From positions 62,001-126,000 of the forward strand of contig CAAGPV010000090.1 of assembly GCA_900771975.1 (NCBI GenBank): a stretch of DNA of 64,000 nt, written 5' to 3'. Source of the DNA: an uncultured Prevotella sp. (GTDB lineage Bacteria > Bacteroidota > Bacteroidia > Bacteroidales > Bacteroidaceae). Shown one piece after another: positions 1-8,033 of this stretch; position 1 is the first letter of the stretch; the number at the start of each line of letters is the position of its first letter. The notes beneath the pieces are model-generated. The model had not been told where the DNA came from. It saw nothing but the letters and a program-made list of their open reading frames with translations, and did not search any database. A program made the translations under genes and the position numbers.

Positions 1-104
1 CCCAACTCTATGGCGTGCGTTTGAAGAGCCTTGTCAAGATGAACCCCCAGCTGGCCATGGCCGACTATCAGGTTCGTGTGGGCGATCGCATTCGCGTCTA
101 TTGA
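1..104 (+). CDS. C-terminal end of a LysM-like protein (partial)
   Basis: Only the last 33 codons lie in the window, read from base 3 to a TGA. The peptide (LYGVRLKSLVKMN... ending VGDRIRVY) has the shape of a LysM peptidoglycan-binding repeat: an alpha-helical YGV-x-LKSL-x-x-MN segment followed by the terminal V-G-D-x-I-R-V strand. In Bacteroidetes, LysM repeats often end secreted glucosaminidases or amidases, so a cell-wall enzyme is possible, but the catalytic part is outside the window. The next gene has its own promoter 19 bp downstream. Confidence 0.5.
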   Translation, partial: QLYGVRLKSLVKMNPQLAMADYQVRVGDRIRVY

Positions 105-122
105 ACCCAAGGGTAGGGAGGC

Positions 123-153
123 TTGCACAAATGGAATAGTTTTCCTACCTTTG
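123..153 (+). promoter_or_regulatory. Promoter of sppA (Bacteroidetes type)
   Basis: TACCTTTG at 146-153 is an exact TAnnTTTG -7 box. TTG at 123-125 lies 20 bp upstream, at the position of the -33 element. The sppA ATG at 180 gives a leader of about 20 nt. The box lies inside the longer open frame starting at 123, which argues for the 180 start. Confidence 0.75.
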
Positions 154-179
154 CAAAACAATCATTTCCTACTATCAGC

Positions 180-1952
180 ATGAAACAGTTTTTCAAGTAT
201 GTCTTAGCCACCGTCGTAGGCAGTTTGCTTACGGGTGTAGTCATCTTTCTCTTTGCTCTTCTCAGCCTTATCAGCATTGCCGTGAGCGGTGATGGCAAGA
301 CCAGCGTAAAAAGCAATTCGGTGCTTGTTCTCAATCTCTCGGGTGTGCTACAGGAACGCAGCGAAGAGCAATTGCTTGACAAATTGCGCGGTGAAGCTAC
401 CGCCAAGAACGGACTTGACGATGTGCTTTCAGCCATCAAGAAGGCTAAAGACTGCAAAGACATACGCGGCATATATATCGAAGCAGGCGCTTTCATACCC
501 GACTCCTATGCCTCTTTGCAGGCACTTCGCAACGCATTGGCCGACTTCCGTAAGGCCGGTAAGTTCATCATTGCCTATAGCGATACTTATACACAGGGTG
601 CCTACTATGTGGCATCGGTGGCCGACAAGGTCTATCTCAACCCGCAAGGAACGTTAGACTGGCACGGCCTCGCCGCACAAAACGTTTACTACAAGGACAT
701 GTTGGCCAAGTTTGGCGTGAAAGTGCAAGTGGCCAAAGTGGGAGCCTACAAGAGTGCAGTCGAACCGTTCACCTCCGACAAGATGAGCGATGCCAACCGC
801 GAACAGGTTTCACAGTATCTTAACGGCCTGTGGGCAAATGTAGTGAAGGCAGTCAGCGATAGCCGTAAGGTCAGTACCGCCCAGCTCAATGCCTATGCCG
901 ATAGCTTGATAACGTTGGCTGCACCCACCGACTATCAGAAGATGAAGCTGGTGGACGGCCTTCTCTATACCGATCAGGTGAAAAACGTAGTGAAAAAGCG
1001 CCTCGGCGTGTCGCCCGACAGCCGCATCCATCAGATAAGCGTCAGCCAACTCAACCAAGCCATCGATGATGAAGACGAGGGAGAAGAGGTTGCTGTCTAC
1101 TATGCCTACGGCGATGTTGTGGACGGTGCGGCTGGTGGACTGGTGCAACAAAACCACGTCATCGACGCCCAGGTGGTGTGTCGTGACCTTGAAGAACTGA
1201 TGAACAACGACGACGTAAAAGCCGTTGTGCTACGCGTCAACTCGGGAGGTGGCTCAGCCTATGCTTCCGAACAGATATGGCACCAGGTGATGGAGTTGAA
1301 AAAGAAGAAACCCGTGGTGGTGTCAATGGGCGGAATGGCAGCCTCGGGAGCCTACTACATCAGTGCTCCCGCCAACTGGATTGTGGCAGAACCCACCACG
1401 CTGACGGGTTCGATAGGCATCTTCGGTATGTTCCCCGACTTGAGCGGACTGCTCCACGACAAGCTCGGACTTACCTTCGATGAGGTCAAGACCAACAAAA
1501 ACAGTGCTTTCGGCACCATGGCGCGCCCCTTCACAGGCGAAGAAATGCGCTATCTTGAAACTTATATCAACCGTGGCTACACCCTTTTCCGCCAGCGTGT
1601 GGCACAGGGACGTAAGCTCAGCATCGACCAAGTGGAGAAGATAGCCCAAGGACATGTGTGGTTGGGACAGGATGCTCTCGGCATACACCTCGTTGACCAA
1701 CTTGGTAGTTTGGACGATGCTATTGCTAAGGCAGCCAAGCTGGCTAAGCTCTCTGTCTACCACAGTGAAGCCTATCCGGCCCCTGACAGCTGGGAAGACC
1801 AGTTGTTTAAAGATGCACTACAGGGCAACTATCTTGACGAAAACTTGCGACAGAGCCTCGGCTTCTGCTACGAACCAGTCATGCTCTTGCGCACACTCAA
1901 CCGCCAAAACGCCATTCAGGCACGTATGCCTTATATGCTCAACATTCAATAA
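180..1952 (+). CDS. sppA: Signal peptide peptidase SppA, 67K type
   Basis: 590-residue membrane-bound serine protease that degrades cleaved signal peptides. It has an N-terminal membrane segment (about residues 8-34) and two tandem ClpP-like domains, the duplicated 67K form. The catalytic pair is visible: Lys191 in VGAYKSAVEPF (equivalent of E. coli K209) and Ser389 in GGMAASGAYY (equivalent of S409). The open frame extends upstream to 123, but that extension is read through the promoter, and the chosen ATG directly precedes the membrane anchor. First gene of an apparent sppA-lpxK-pnp-thiL operon; lpxK follows after 9 bp. Confidence 0.95.
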   Translation: MKQFFKYVLATVVGSLLTGVVIFLFALLSLISIAVSGDGKTSVKSNSVLVLNLSGVLQERSEEQLLDKLRGEATAKNGLDDVLSAIKKAKDCKDIRGIYIEAGAFIPDSYASLQALRNALADFRKAGKFIIAYSDTYTQGAYYVASVADKVYLNPQGTLDWHGLAAQNVYYKDMLAKFGVKVQVAKVGAYKSAVEPFTSDKMSDANREQVSQYLNGLWANVVKAVSDSRKVSTAQLNAYADSLITLAAPTDYQKMKLVDGLLYTDQVKNVVKKRLGVSPDSRIHQISVSQLNQAIDDEDEGEEVAVYYAYGDVVDGAAGGLVQQNHVIDAQVVCRDLEELMNNDDVKAVVLRVNSGGGSAYASEQIWHQVMELKKKKPVVVSMGGMAASGAYYISAPANWIVAEPTTLTGSIGIFGMFPDLSGLLHDKLGLTFDEVKTNKNSAFGTMARPFTGEEMRYLETYINRGYTLFRQRVAQGRKLSIDQVEKIAQGHVWLGQDALGIHLVDQLGSLDDAIAKAAKLAKLSVYHSEAYPAPDSWEDQLFKDALQGNYLDENLRQSLGFCYEPVMLLRTLNRQNAIQARMPYMLNIQ

Positions 1953-1961
1953 ACCATATCG

Positions 1962-3131
1962 ATGGAGGGCGATTTCATAAAGATTAACAAGTGGCTGCTG
2001 CCCCTAAGTTGGCTCTACGGCTTTGGGGTGAACTTCCGCAACCAGCTCTTTGAACTCGGACTGTTGCGTAGTCGCAGCTTCGACCTGCCCGTCATCTCGG
2101 TAGGCAATATCACTGTGGGCGGAACGGGCAAGACCCCACACGTGGAATACCTCATCCGCCTGCTCAAAGACCATGTGAAGGTGGCGGTGCTCTCGCGTGG
2201 CTACAAGCGCAAGACCCATGGCTATGTGCTGGCCGACGACGACACGACCCAGTGTGACATTGGTGACGAGCCCTTCCAGATGAAGCGCAAGTTCAACGAC
2301 ATACACGTGGCTGTAGACAGAAACCGTTGTGCTGGCATCAACCACCTCACCCACGACCCTGCCACCAGCGACACCGACGTGGTGCTTCTCGACGATGCCT
2401 TCCAGCACCGCTACGTGCGTCCGGGCATCAACATCCTGCTGGTAGACTACCACCGCCTCATCATCTACGACCGGTTGCTGCCTGCCGGAAGGCTGCGCGA
2501 GCCGCTCAGCGGTAAGCATCGCGCCGACATCGTCATCATCACAAAGTGTCCCAAGACGTTGTCGCCCATCAACTTCCGCGTCCTTATCAAGGCCATGGAT
2601 CTCTTCCCCTTCCAAAGCCTCTATTTCACCACGCTCACTTACGATCCGCTCAAGGCCCTCTATCACGACGAACAACTGCCCCTGGACAAGCTGAAAGACC
2701 GTCATGTGTTGTTGCTCACAGGCATTGCCTCGCCCCAACAGATGATACACGACCTGCAGCCCTATACTTCCAACATCGAATCGCTGGCTTTCGGCGACCA
2801 TCATTCGTTCTCGCGTCGCAACCAACGCACTATCAACGAACGATTTGAAGCCTTGCCCGAACCGCGCATTATCGTCACTACAGAGAAAGACGCCACGCGC
2901 CTGCAAAACACCACAGACCTGTCGGAAGAAGTGAAAAAACATCTTTACGTTCTGCCCGTCCGCATCTCTTTCATGCAGGATCAGGGCGAATTGTTCAACG
3001 AAAAAATACTTAGCTATGTACGAAAAAATTCAAAAAACAGCCTCTTGGTTAAAAGAAAGGATGACCACAAGTCCCAAAACAGCCATCATTCTGGGAACGG
3101 GTCTCGGACAATTAGCTTCCGAAATAACTGA
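1962..3131 (+). CDS. lpxK: Tetraacyldisaccharide 4'-kinase LpxK
   Basis: 389 residues. Phosphorylates the 4' position of the lipid A disaccharide precursor at the inner face of the inner membrane, which implies a Gram-negative LPS maker. An N-terminal hydrophobic/amphipathic helix precedes the P-loop GNITVGGTGKTP (Lys57), and the DDAFQHRYV block is typical of the family. The last 38 codons overlap the next gene (pnp) out of frame by 116 bp, so the C-terminal tail (rich in K, S, N, H) is encoded in the same DNA as the PNP N-terminus. Core family identity is secure; the tail may be dispensable. Confidence 0.95.
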   Translation: MEGDFIKINKWLLPLSWLYGFGVNFRNQLFELGLLRSRSFDLPVISVGNITVGGTGKTPHVEYLIRLLKDHVKVAVLSRGYKRKTHGYVLADDDTTQCDIGDEPFQMKRKFNDIHVAVDRNRCAGINHLTHDPATSDTDVVLLDDAFQHRYVRPGINILLVDYHRLIIYDRLLPAGRLREPLSGKHRADIVIITKCPKTLSPINFRVLIKAMDLFPFQSLYFTTLTYDPLKALYHDEQLPLDKLKDRHVLLLTGIASPQQMIHDLQPYTSNIESLAFGDHHSFSRRNQRTINERFEALPEPRIIVTTEKDATRLQNTTDLSEEVKKHLYVLPVRISFMQDQGELFNEKILSYVRKNSKNSLLVKRKDDHKSQNSHHSGNGSRTISFRNN

Positions 3132-3825
3132 TAGCTACGAGTTTGCTTACTCTGATATCCCCAACTTCCCCGTCTCTACTGTGGAAGGCCATGCCGGTAA
3201 ACTCATCTTCGGCAAACTCGGCGGCAAGGACATCATGGCTATGGAAGGCCGCTTCCACTTCTATGAAGGATACAACATGAAGGAAGTGACTTTCCCCGAA
3301 CGTGTCATGTACGAACTGGGCATCACCACACTCTTTGTGAGCAACGCTTCAGGTGGCATGAACCCCGACTTCCACATTGGCGACCTGATGGTGATAGACG
3401 ACCACATCAACTTCTTCCCCGAGCACCCGCTCCACGGCAAGAACTTCCCCACAGGTCCCCGCTTCCCCGATATGCACGAGGCTTATGACAAATCTTTGCG
3501 TGACGAAGCCGACCAAATAGCACATGAACTCGGCATCACGCTGCGCCACGGTGTGTATGTGGGCGTACAGGGCCCCACCTTCGAAACTCCAGCAGAATAT
3601 CGTATGTATCGCATCCTCGGCGGCGACGCTGTGGGCATGAGCACCGTTCCCGAGGTGATAGTGGCACGCCATTGCGGCATCAAGGTGTTCGGCATTAGCA
3701 TCATCACCGACCTTGGGGGCTTTGATGTGCCTGTTGAAGTGAGCCACGAAGAGGTGCAGAAAGCCGCCAACGCAGCACAACCCAAGATGACTGCCATCAT
3801 GCGCGAGATGATACGTCGCGCCTAA
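3016..3825 (+). CDS. Purine nucleoside phosphorylase, trimeric PNP-I family
   Basis: 269 residues; cytoplasmic phosphorolysis of purine nucleosides for salvage. Family marks: phosphate-binding GTGLG near residue 27, VEGHAGKL, GRFHFYEGY, SNASGGMNP, GPTFETPAEYRM (Glu190, the human E201 equivalent) and VGMSTVPEV (Met208, the human M219 equivalent). The position of human Asn243, which reads the 6-oxo group of guanine/hypoxanthine, is Asp232 here (IIT-D-LGG). The start at 3016 overlaps lpxK by 116 bp; it is kept because the N-terminal helix and GTGLG follow at the normal distance. The second Met (3061) would trim a normal N-terminal helix. thiL follows after 16 bp. Confidence 0.93.
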   Translation: MYEKIQKTASWLKERMTTSPKTAIILGTGLGQLASEITDSYEFAYSDIPNFPVSTVEGHAGKLIFGKLGGKDIMAMEGRFHFYEGYNMKEVTFPERVMYELGITTLFVSNASGGMNPDFHIGDLMVIDDHINFFPEHPLHGKNFPTGPRFPDMHEAYDKSLRDEADQIAHELGITLRHGVYVGVQGPTFETPAEYRMYRILGGDAVGMSTVPEVIVARHCGIKVFGISIITDLGGFDVPVEVSHEEVQKAANAAQPKMTAIMREMIRRA

Positions 3826-3841
3826 ACCCATTGAAACCATT

Positions 3842-4909
3842 ATGACAGAAATAGCAAAAATAGGAGAGTTTGGACTCATAGACCGCTTGACGCACGACAT
3901 AAAGGCCAAAAACAACGCTACCCACAAAGGGGTGGGCGACGATTGTGCCGTGCTGAACTACCCCGACAGTCAGGTGCTCGTTACCACCGATATGCTTATG
4001 GAGGGCGTTCACTTCGACCTTACCTACATCGACCTCCAGCACCTCGGCTACAAAGCAGCCATGGTGAACCTCAGCGACATCTTTGCCATGAACGGAACAC
4101 CACGACAACTGCTCGTGAGCATCGCCCTCGGCAAACGATTTACCGTGGAAGATATGGACGCCTTTTATGCCGGTTTGCGTATGGCATGCGACAAATGGGG
4201 CGTTGACATCGTAGGGGGTGACACCACGTCGTCCTATACCGGACTGGCCATCAGTCTTACCTGCATCGGTGATGCCAGCAAGGAAGACGTCGTCTACCGC
4301 TCGGGGGCTAAGGAGACCGACTTGATTTGCGTCTCAGGCGACCTCGGTGCTGCCTACATGGGATTGCAATTGCTCGAACGCGAGAAGTCGGTCTACTATC
4401 AGCAGGTGAAGGAAGCCCAACAGAAAAAGGACCAACGCGCCCTGAAAGAACTGCAAAACTTCCAACCCGACTTTGCCGGCAAAGAGTATTTGCTCGACCG
4501 TCAGCTCAAGCCAGAAGCCCGCGGCGATGTGGTCAAGCAGCTACGTGAAGCAGGCATACGCCCAACGGCCATGATAGACATCAGCGACGGACTCTCTTCG
4601 GAACTCATGCACATCTGCAAGGAAAGCGGATGCGGATGCCGTGTGTATGAGAAAAACATACCCATCGACTATCAGACAGCCGTGATGTGCGAAGAATTCA
4701 ACATGAATCTCACCACAGCAGCACTCAACGGAGGAGAAGACTACGAACTGCTTTTTACCGTTCCAATAGGCGATCATGAAAAAATTTCGGCTTTGGAAGG
4801 AATAAAACAGATAGGCTATATCACCAAGCCAGAGCTGGGTAACTATCTGATATCCAGAGATGGAGGCGAGTTTGAGTTGAAAGCACAAGGGTGGACAGCT
4901 CCAAAATAA
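3842..4909 (+). CDS. thiL: Thiamine-monophosphate kinase ThiL
   Basis: 355 residues. ATP-dependent phosphorylation of thiamine monophosphate to the active cofactor diphosphate. It has the PurM/ThiL fold signature: N-terminal EFGLIDRL, KGVGDDCAV with the metal-binding DD, TTDMLMEGVHFD, a VGGDTTSS block, and DISDGLSSEL in the C-terminal half. Slightly longer than the usual 325-345, with a lysine/glutamine-rich insertion near residues 180-225 (YYQQVKEAQQKK). Last gene of the apparent sppA operon; tRNA-Phe follows from its own promoter. Confidence 0.94.
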   Translation: MTEIAKIGEFGLIDRLTHDIKAKNNATHKGVGDDCAVLNYPDSQVLVTTDMLMEGVHFDLTYIDLQHLGYKAAMVNLSDIFAMNGTPRQLLVSIALGKRFTVEDMDAFYAGLRMACDKWGVDIVGGDTTSSYTGLAISLTCIGDASKEDVVYRSGAKETDLICVSGDLGAAYMGLQLLEREKSVYYQQVKEAQQKKDQRALKELQNFQPDFAGKEYLLDRQLKPEARGDVVKQLREAGIRPTAMIDISDGLSSELMHICKESGCGCRVYEKNIPIDYQTAVMCEEFNMNLTTAALNGGEDYELLFTVPIGDHEKISALEGIKQIGYITKPELGNYLISRDGGEFELKAQGWTAPK

Positions 4910-4930
4910 TGAAAAAAAGTTACGAAAAAG

Positions 4931-4962
4931 TTTGCGGGAACAAAGGAAAATGCCTACCTTTG
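4931..4962 (+). promoter_or_regulatory. Promoter of tRNA-Phe
   Basis: TTTG at 4931-4934, 20 bp spacer, TACCTTTG at 4955-4962: a full-consensus Bacteroidetes housekeeping promoter, with the mature tRNA 5' end 22 bp downstream of the -7 box. Confidence 0.75.
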
Positions 4963-4984
4963 CAACCGCAAACGAAAACAACAC

Positions 4985-5057
4985 GGTACCTTAGCTCAGG
5001 TGGTAGAGCAATGGACTGAAAATCCATGTGTCCTTGGTTCAACTCCAAGAGGTACCA
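4985..5057 (+). tRNA. tRNA-Phe (GAA)
   Basis: Full cloverleaf of 73 nt. Acceptor GGTACCT pairs with AGGTACC, the D arm is GCTC/GAGC, and the anticodon arm ATGGA/TCCAT encloses loop CTGAAAA, giving anticodon GAA (Phe). The T arm is CTTGG/CCAAG with loop TTCAACT. Discriminator base A. The CCA end is not encoded (ACTC follows), so it must be added post-transcriptionally. Confidence 0.97.
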
Positions 5058-5071
5058 CTCCTCCTTTCATT

Positions 5072-5102
5072 AGGGCGGTTCTCGCAAGAGGCCGCCTTTA
5101 TT
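5072..5102 (+). terminator. Intrinsic terminator after tRNA-Phe
   Basis: GGCGG...CCGCC stem continuing through TCTC/GAGG to a GCAA tetraloop, followed by TTTATT. It starts 14 bp after the tRNA discriminator base. The T run is short. Confidence 0.7.
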
Positions 5103-5120
5103 CATTTTAGTCCTTGCTCT

Positions 5121-5234
5121 ACAATACCTACTGTTTTACACGCTAAAAGAGCCGGTTTTAGCGTGTAAAACCCTGTGTTTTAGCTCCTAAAACCGGCTCT
5201 TTTAGAACGCAAAACGTAAGTTGTTGATTTCCAG
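5121..5234 (+). repeat. Dispersed intergenic inverted-repeat element, copy A
   Basis: Array of TTTTAG/CTAAAA half-sites with two exact complementary 19-nt arms, CTAAAAGAGCCGGTTTTAG (5143-5161) and its reverse complement (5187-5205), separated by 25 nt. It opens with CAATACCTACTGTTTTAC and closes with AAGTTGTTGATTTCCAG, edges shared with copies near 21.1, 41.0 and 56.9 kb. Non-coding; lies between the tRNA terminator and the DUF3078 promoter. The rest of the 5058-5596 gap is AT-rich, with no other feature I recognise apart from the promoter box. Confidence 0.8.
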
Positions 5235-5579
5235 ACGTTTGGTAGACGTCTAAAATTTGATATCTTTCAAGGCATTCAACAAGGAAACCTAACTTTCTTA
5301 ATTGGCCCGAACACGAGTATAGGTGAGCAAAAATTGGTCAAATCGCCGCCTCCGTCTATAGCTTCGCAAGAAACAAATAGCAAAGTAAAACAGAAGATGA
5401 ATAAATGTGGAACTTTCATTTACTAATGGCTTTTAATTGTTATACAGACAATAAAAGTTTACAACGCTGTTTCATAAGCTTTGGTGTTAGCTAAATATAA
5501 AGTTGTTTTTTCTGTAGAAACAACTTCGGCAAGAGAAGCGATTTTGTAGCAGACCGTCTTTTGTTTCCGAAAAATTGCC

Positions 5580-5587
5580 TAAATTTG
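5580..5587 (+). promoter_or_regulatory. -7 box of the DUF3078 gene, close to the start codon
   Basis: TAAATTTG matches TAnnTTTG. It ends only 9 bp before the ATG at 5597, so the transcript would have almost no leader (about 5 nt). No clear -33 TTTG at the ideal spacing; a TTG lies at 5561-5563. Confidence 0.5.
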
Positions 5588-5596
5588 TAGCCGATT

Positions 5597-6901
5597 ATGA
5601 GTAAATATCTCTTATACCTTTTGGCGCTCATCGGGTCGTGCCTGTCGGTTCCTGTTCACGCACAGGTAACGAAAGGTAGAACAGTGGGGTATGGCAGAGA
5701 GGGCGTTTCAGCCTCGCAAATACGTCTTACCCACTATATGGACAGTCTCTCCATGCTGCACGACAGTCTCTACCAAAAATCGATATTGCCATCCGGAAAA
5801 TCCCAAAAGATGCTTTTTCCCATCACCTATGATCCGCAGGTGGTGCATAAAGCCTTTGGCATTGGGCAAACGTTCAGCACCGCTGATTCGCTAACGCTTA
5901 GCCGCTACATTGCCCACCCGCAAGACGTGAGAGCCACAAAAAGTCAATTGAAGTCCTATTATGATGACGCCCAACCCAACGGTAGTGCACTACCGACAGG
6001 CAACGAAGACCAACGCCCGCTGAAAGCCGACCCCAATTTGGTGGAGCAGATGCCTTCGCAACCAGCTGACCCCGGTGTTATTCCAGTGGACCTGAAGGTG
6101 CTTCATCCCAATTTCTGGACCTATAAGGGAGACTATTCGCTGCAGTTCATGCAAAACTACATATCGGGCAACTGGTATAAAGGAGGTGAAAGCAACTTTG
6201 CAGCACTGGCTGCTGTCACCATGGAAGCCAACTACAACAACAAACAAAAGCTGAAGTGGGAAAACAAGCTTGAGCTGAAGTTTGGACTGGCCTCAACGCG
6301 TTCCGACTCGCTTCATTCCTACAAGACCACTGACGACTTGTTTCGTCTGACCTCAAAGGTGGGCGTGCAGGCCACAAAACGTTGGTACTATACCTTGCAA
6401 CTGCTCACCTACTCGCAGTTTACACACAGCTATAAGAGCAACGACCCGAAACTCTACGGCGACTTCCTCGCCCCTGCCAACGTCAACCTTTCCATCGGTA
6501 TGGACTACACCGTCGACTGGCTGAAACACAAGCTCAAGGGGAATGTCCATCTTGCCCCATTGGCCTATAACATGAAATACTGCCGATTGCTGGAGCTATC
6601 ATCGCGCCTTGGCATCGACGAGGGCCGTCACGTGCTCAACGACTTCGGTTCAGAGTTTACCGTTGACGTCACATGGCAGCTTATGGAGCAGCTTTCGTGG
6701 AAGTCACGCCTGTACGGTTACACCACTTACGACCGTGCCGAACTGGAATGGGAAAACACTTTCGTCCTGAAATTCAACAAGTTTATCTCTGCACAACTCT
6801 TTTTCTATCCACGTTTCGACGACGGTGTTCAACGTGATGGACACCACGGCTACTGGCAGTTTAAGGAGTATGCAAGCATTGGTTTCAACTATACTTTCTA
6901 A
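5597..6901 (+). CDS. DUF3078 family exported protein, probable outer-membrane beta-barrel
   Basis: 434 residues with a cleavable signal peptide (MSKYLLYLLALIGSCLSVPVHAQ, cut after HAQ). The C-terminal two thirds (from about residue 170) is rich in alternating aromatic/polar strands (NYISGNWYKGGESNF, KLKWENKLELKFGL, RWYYTLQLLTYSQF) and ends in GFNYTF, a C-terminal aromatic typical of outer-membrane barrels. This matches DUF3078, a Bacteroidetes family of unknown function. Monocistronic, or with the following AAA-CYTH gene (19 bp gap). The barrel assignment is inference. Confidence 0.8.
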   Translation: MSKYLLYLLALIGSCLSVPVHAQVTKGRTVGYGREGVSASQIRLTHYMDSLSMLHDSLYQKSILPSGKSQKMLFPITYDPQVVHKAFGIGQTFSTADSLTLSRYIAHPQDVRATKSQLKSYYDDAQPNGSALPTGNEDQRPLKADPNLVEQMPSQPADPGVIPVDLKVLHPNFWTYKGDYSLQFMQNYISGNWYKGGESNFAALAAVTMEANYNNKQKLKWENKLELKFGLASTRSDSLHSYKTTDDLFRLTSKVGVQATKRWYYTLQLLTYSQFTHSYKSNDPKLYGDFLAPANVNLSIGMDYTVDWLKHKLKGNVHLAPLAYNMKYCRLLELSSRLGIDEGRHVLNDFGSEFTVDVTWQLMEQLSWKSRLYGYTTYDRAELEWENTFVLKFNKFISAQLFFYPRFDDGVQRDGHHGYWQFKEYASIGFNYTF

Positions 6902-6920
6902 CCCAAACATACAAACACGT

Positions 6921-8033
6921 ATGACAAACATCAAGAGAATAGTGCTTACGGGCGGACCCTGTGCCGGAAAAACTACCGCCCTGGTACGCATCATCGAGCA
7001 TTTTACAAGTCTTGGATATAAAGTCTTTACCATTCCCGAAGTGCCCACCATGTTCACGCAGGCCGGTATGGACTATCTCACAGCCAACCACGAGTTCTTC
7101 TATGAGGGCGAAAAGGCCACCCTGCAGACACAAATGGCACTGGAAGACCATTTCTATGAGATGGCAAAGACGTTGCACGAGCCTGTAATCATCGTGTGCG
7201 ACCGTGGTACAATGGACATTTCGGCCTATATGGAGCCCGATATGTGGGAGGAAATCACCCGTGCTTGCGGCACTTCCACCTCACAGCTGCGTGACACGCG
7301 CTATGATGCCGTGCTCCACTTGGTGTCGGCAGCAGACGGAGCCGAGCAGTTCTACACTACCAACAACAATGCTCAACGGCTGGAAAAAGCCGACGAACAC
7401 GGACTGGCCATAGCGCGCCAACTCGACAAGAAGGTCATACAGGCATGGAGCGGACACCCCCATCTGAGGGTCATCAACAACCACGAGGACTTCAACAACA
7501 AGCTCAACCGCGTGCTGAAAGAAATTTCAAGCGTATTGGGGCTGGCACAACCCGTTGAGCAGGAGCGCAAATACATCGTGGAGGTGACGGGCGATATACC
7601 CGGAGCCATCGAGAGTGACATTGTGCAAACCTATCTTGTGGCTGAGCCCAACTGCGAGGTTAGGTTGCGCCAGCGTGGATGGCAGGGCAAGAATGTGTAT
7701 GTGCATACCACCAAGAAGCTTACGGCTAACAATGAACAACTGGAAACGGAACGCCAAATCAACCAAAACCTCTACCACTCGCTGCTGCAACAGGCCGATC
7801 CTTACCGCCGCACCATACACAAAGTGCGCAAGAGTTTCATTTGGAAAGGGCAGTATTTTGAGTTGGACAAGTTTCTTGAGCCCGTACAAAACCTCGTCAT
7901 TCTCGAAACAAAAGGGGTGATAGCGCAAGAGGAAGTTAACTTCCCGCCTTTCTTGCGTGTGGTGAAAGACATTACTGGCGACACCAATTATTATAATTAT
8001 ACGCTGGCTTTGAAACACCCGTCAGGCCATTAA
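6921..8033 (+). CDS. AAA-type P-loop ATPase fused to a CYTH domain
   Basis: 370 residues, no signal peptide. N-terminal half: P-loop GGPCAGKTT (residues 11-19) and a Walker-B-like IIVCDRGTMD (about 90-99), as in AAA_28/NadR-like nucleotide kinases. C-terminal half, from about residue 210: the CYTH signature ExExK as E213-Q-E-R-K217, then alternating basic and acidic strands (EVRLRQRG, YRRTIHKVRKSFIWKGQYFELDKF) lining a triphosphate tunnel. The same architecture occurs in animal TTD14-type proteins. CYTH domains bind phosphorylated compounds (triphosphates, polyphosphate); the substrate here is unknown. ATG 6921 is chosen because the P-loop strand KRIVLTGG starts right after it. The 3' end overlaps the convergent glycosyltransferase by 12 bp. 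Confidence 0.85.
   Translation: MTNIKRIVLTGGPCAGKTTALVRIIEHFTSLGYKVFTIPEVPTMFTQAGMDYLTANHEFFYEGEKATLQTQMALEDHFYEMAKTLHEPVIIVCDRGTMDISAYMEPDMWEEITRACGTSTSQLRDTRYDAVLHLVSAADGAEQFYTTNNNAQRLEKADEHGLAIARQLDKKVIQAWSGHPHLRVINNHEDFNNKLNRVLKEISSVLGLAQPVEQERKYIVEVTGDIPGAIESDIVQTYLVAEPNCEVRLRQRGWQGKNVYVHTTKKLTANNEQLETERQINQNLYHSLLQQADPYRRTIHKVRKSFIWKGQYFELDKFLEPVQNLVILETKGVIAQEEVNFPPFLRVVKDITGDTNYYNYTLALKHPSGH

Noticed and set aside
123..179. Upstream extension of sppA to base 123
   Set aside because: The extra 19 codons are read through the TACCTTTG promoter box and lack signal-anchor character; the membrane anchor begins right after the ATG at 180.
2004..2942. 312-codon open frame antisense to lpxK
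   Set aside because: Entirely within lpxK on the opposite strand, valine/glutamate-rich shadow composition, no family match.
5230..5260. AGACGTCT palindrome downstream of copy A as an operator
   Set aside because: A single short palindrome in AT-rich DNA more than 300 bp from the next promoter; no second site or supporting context.
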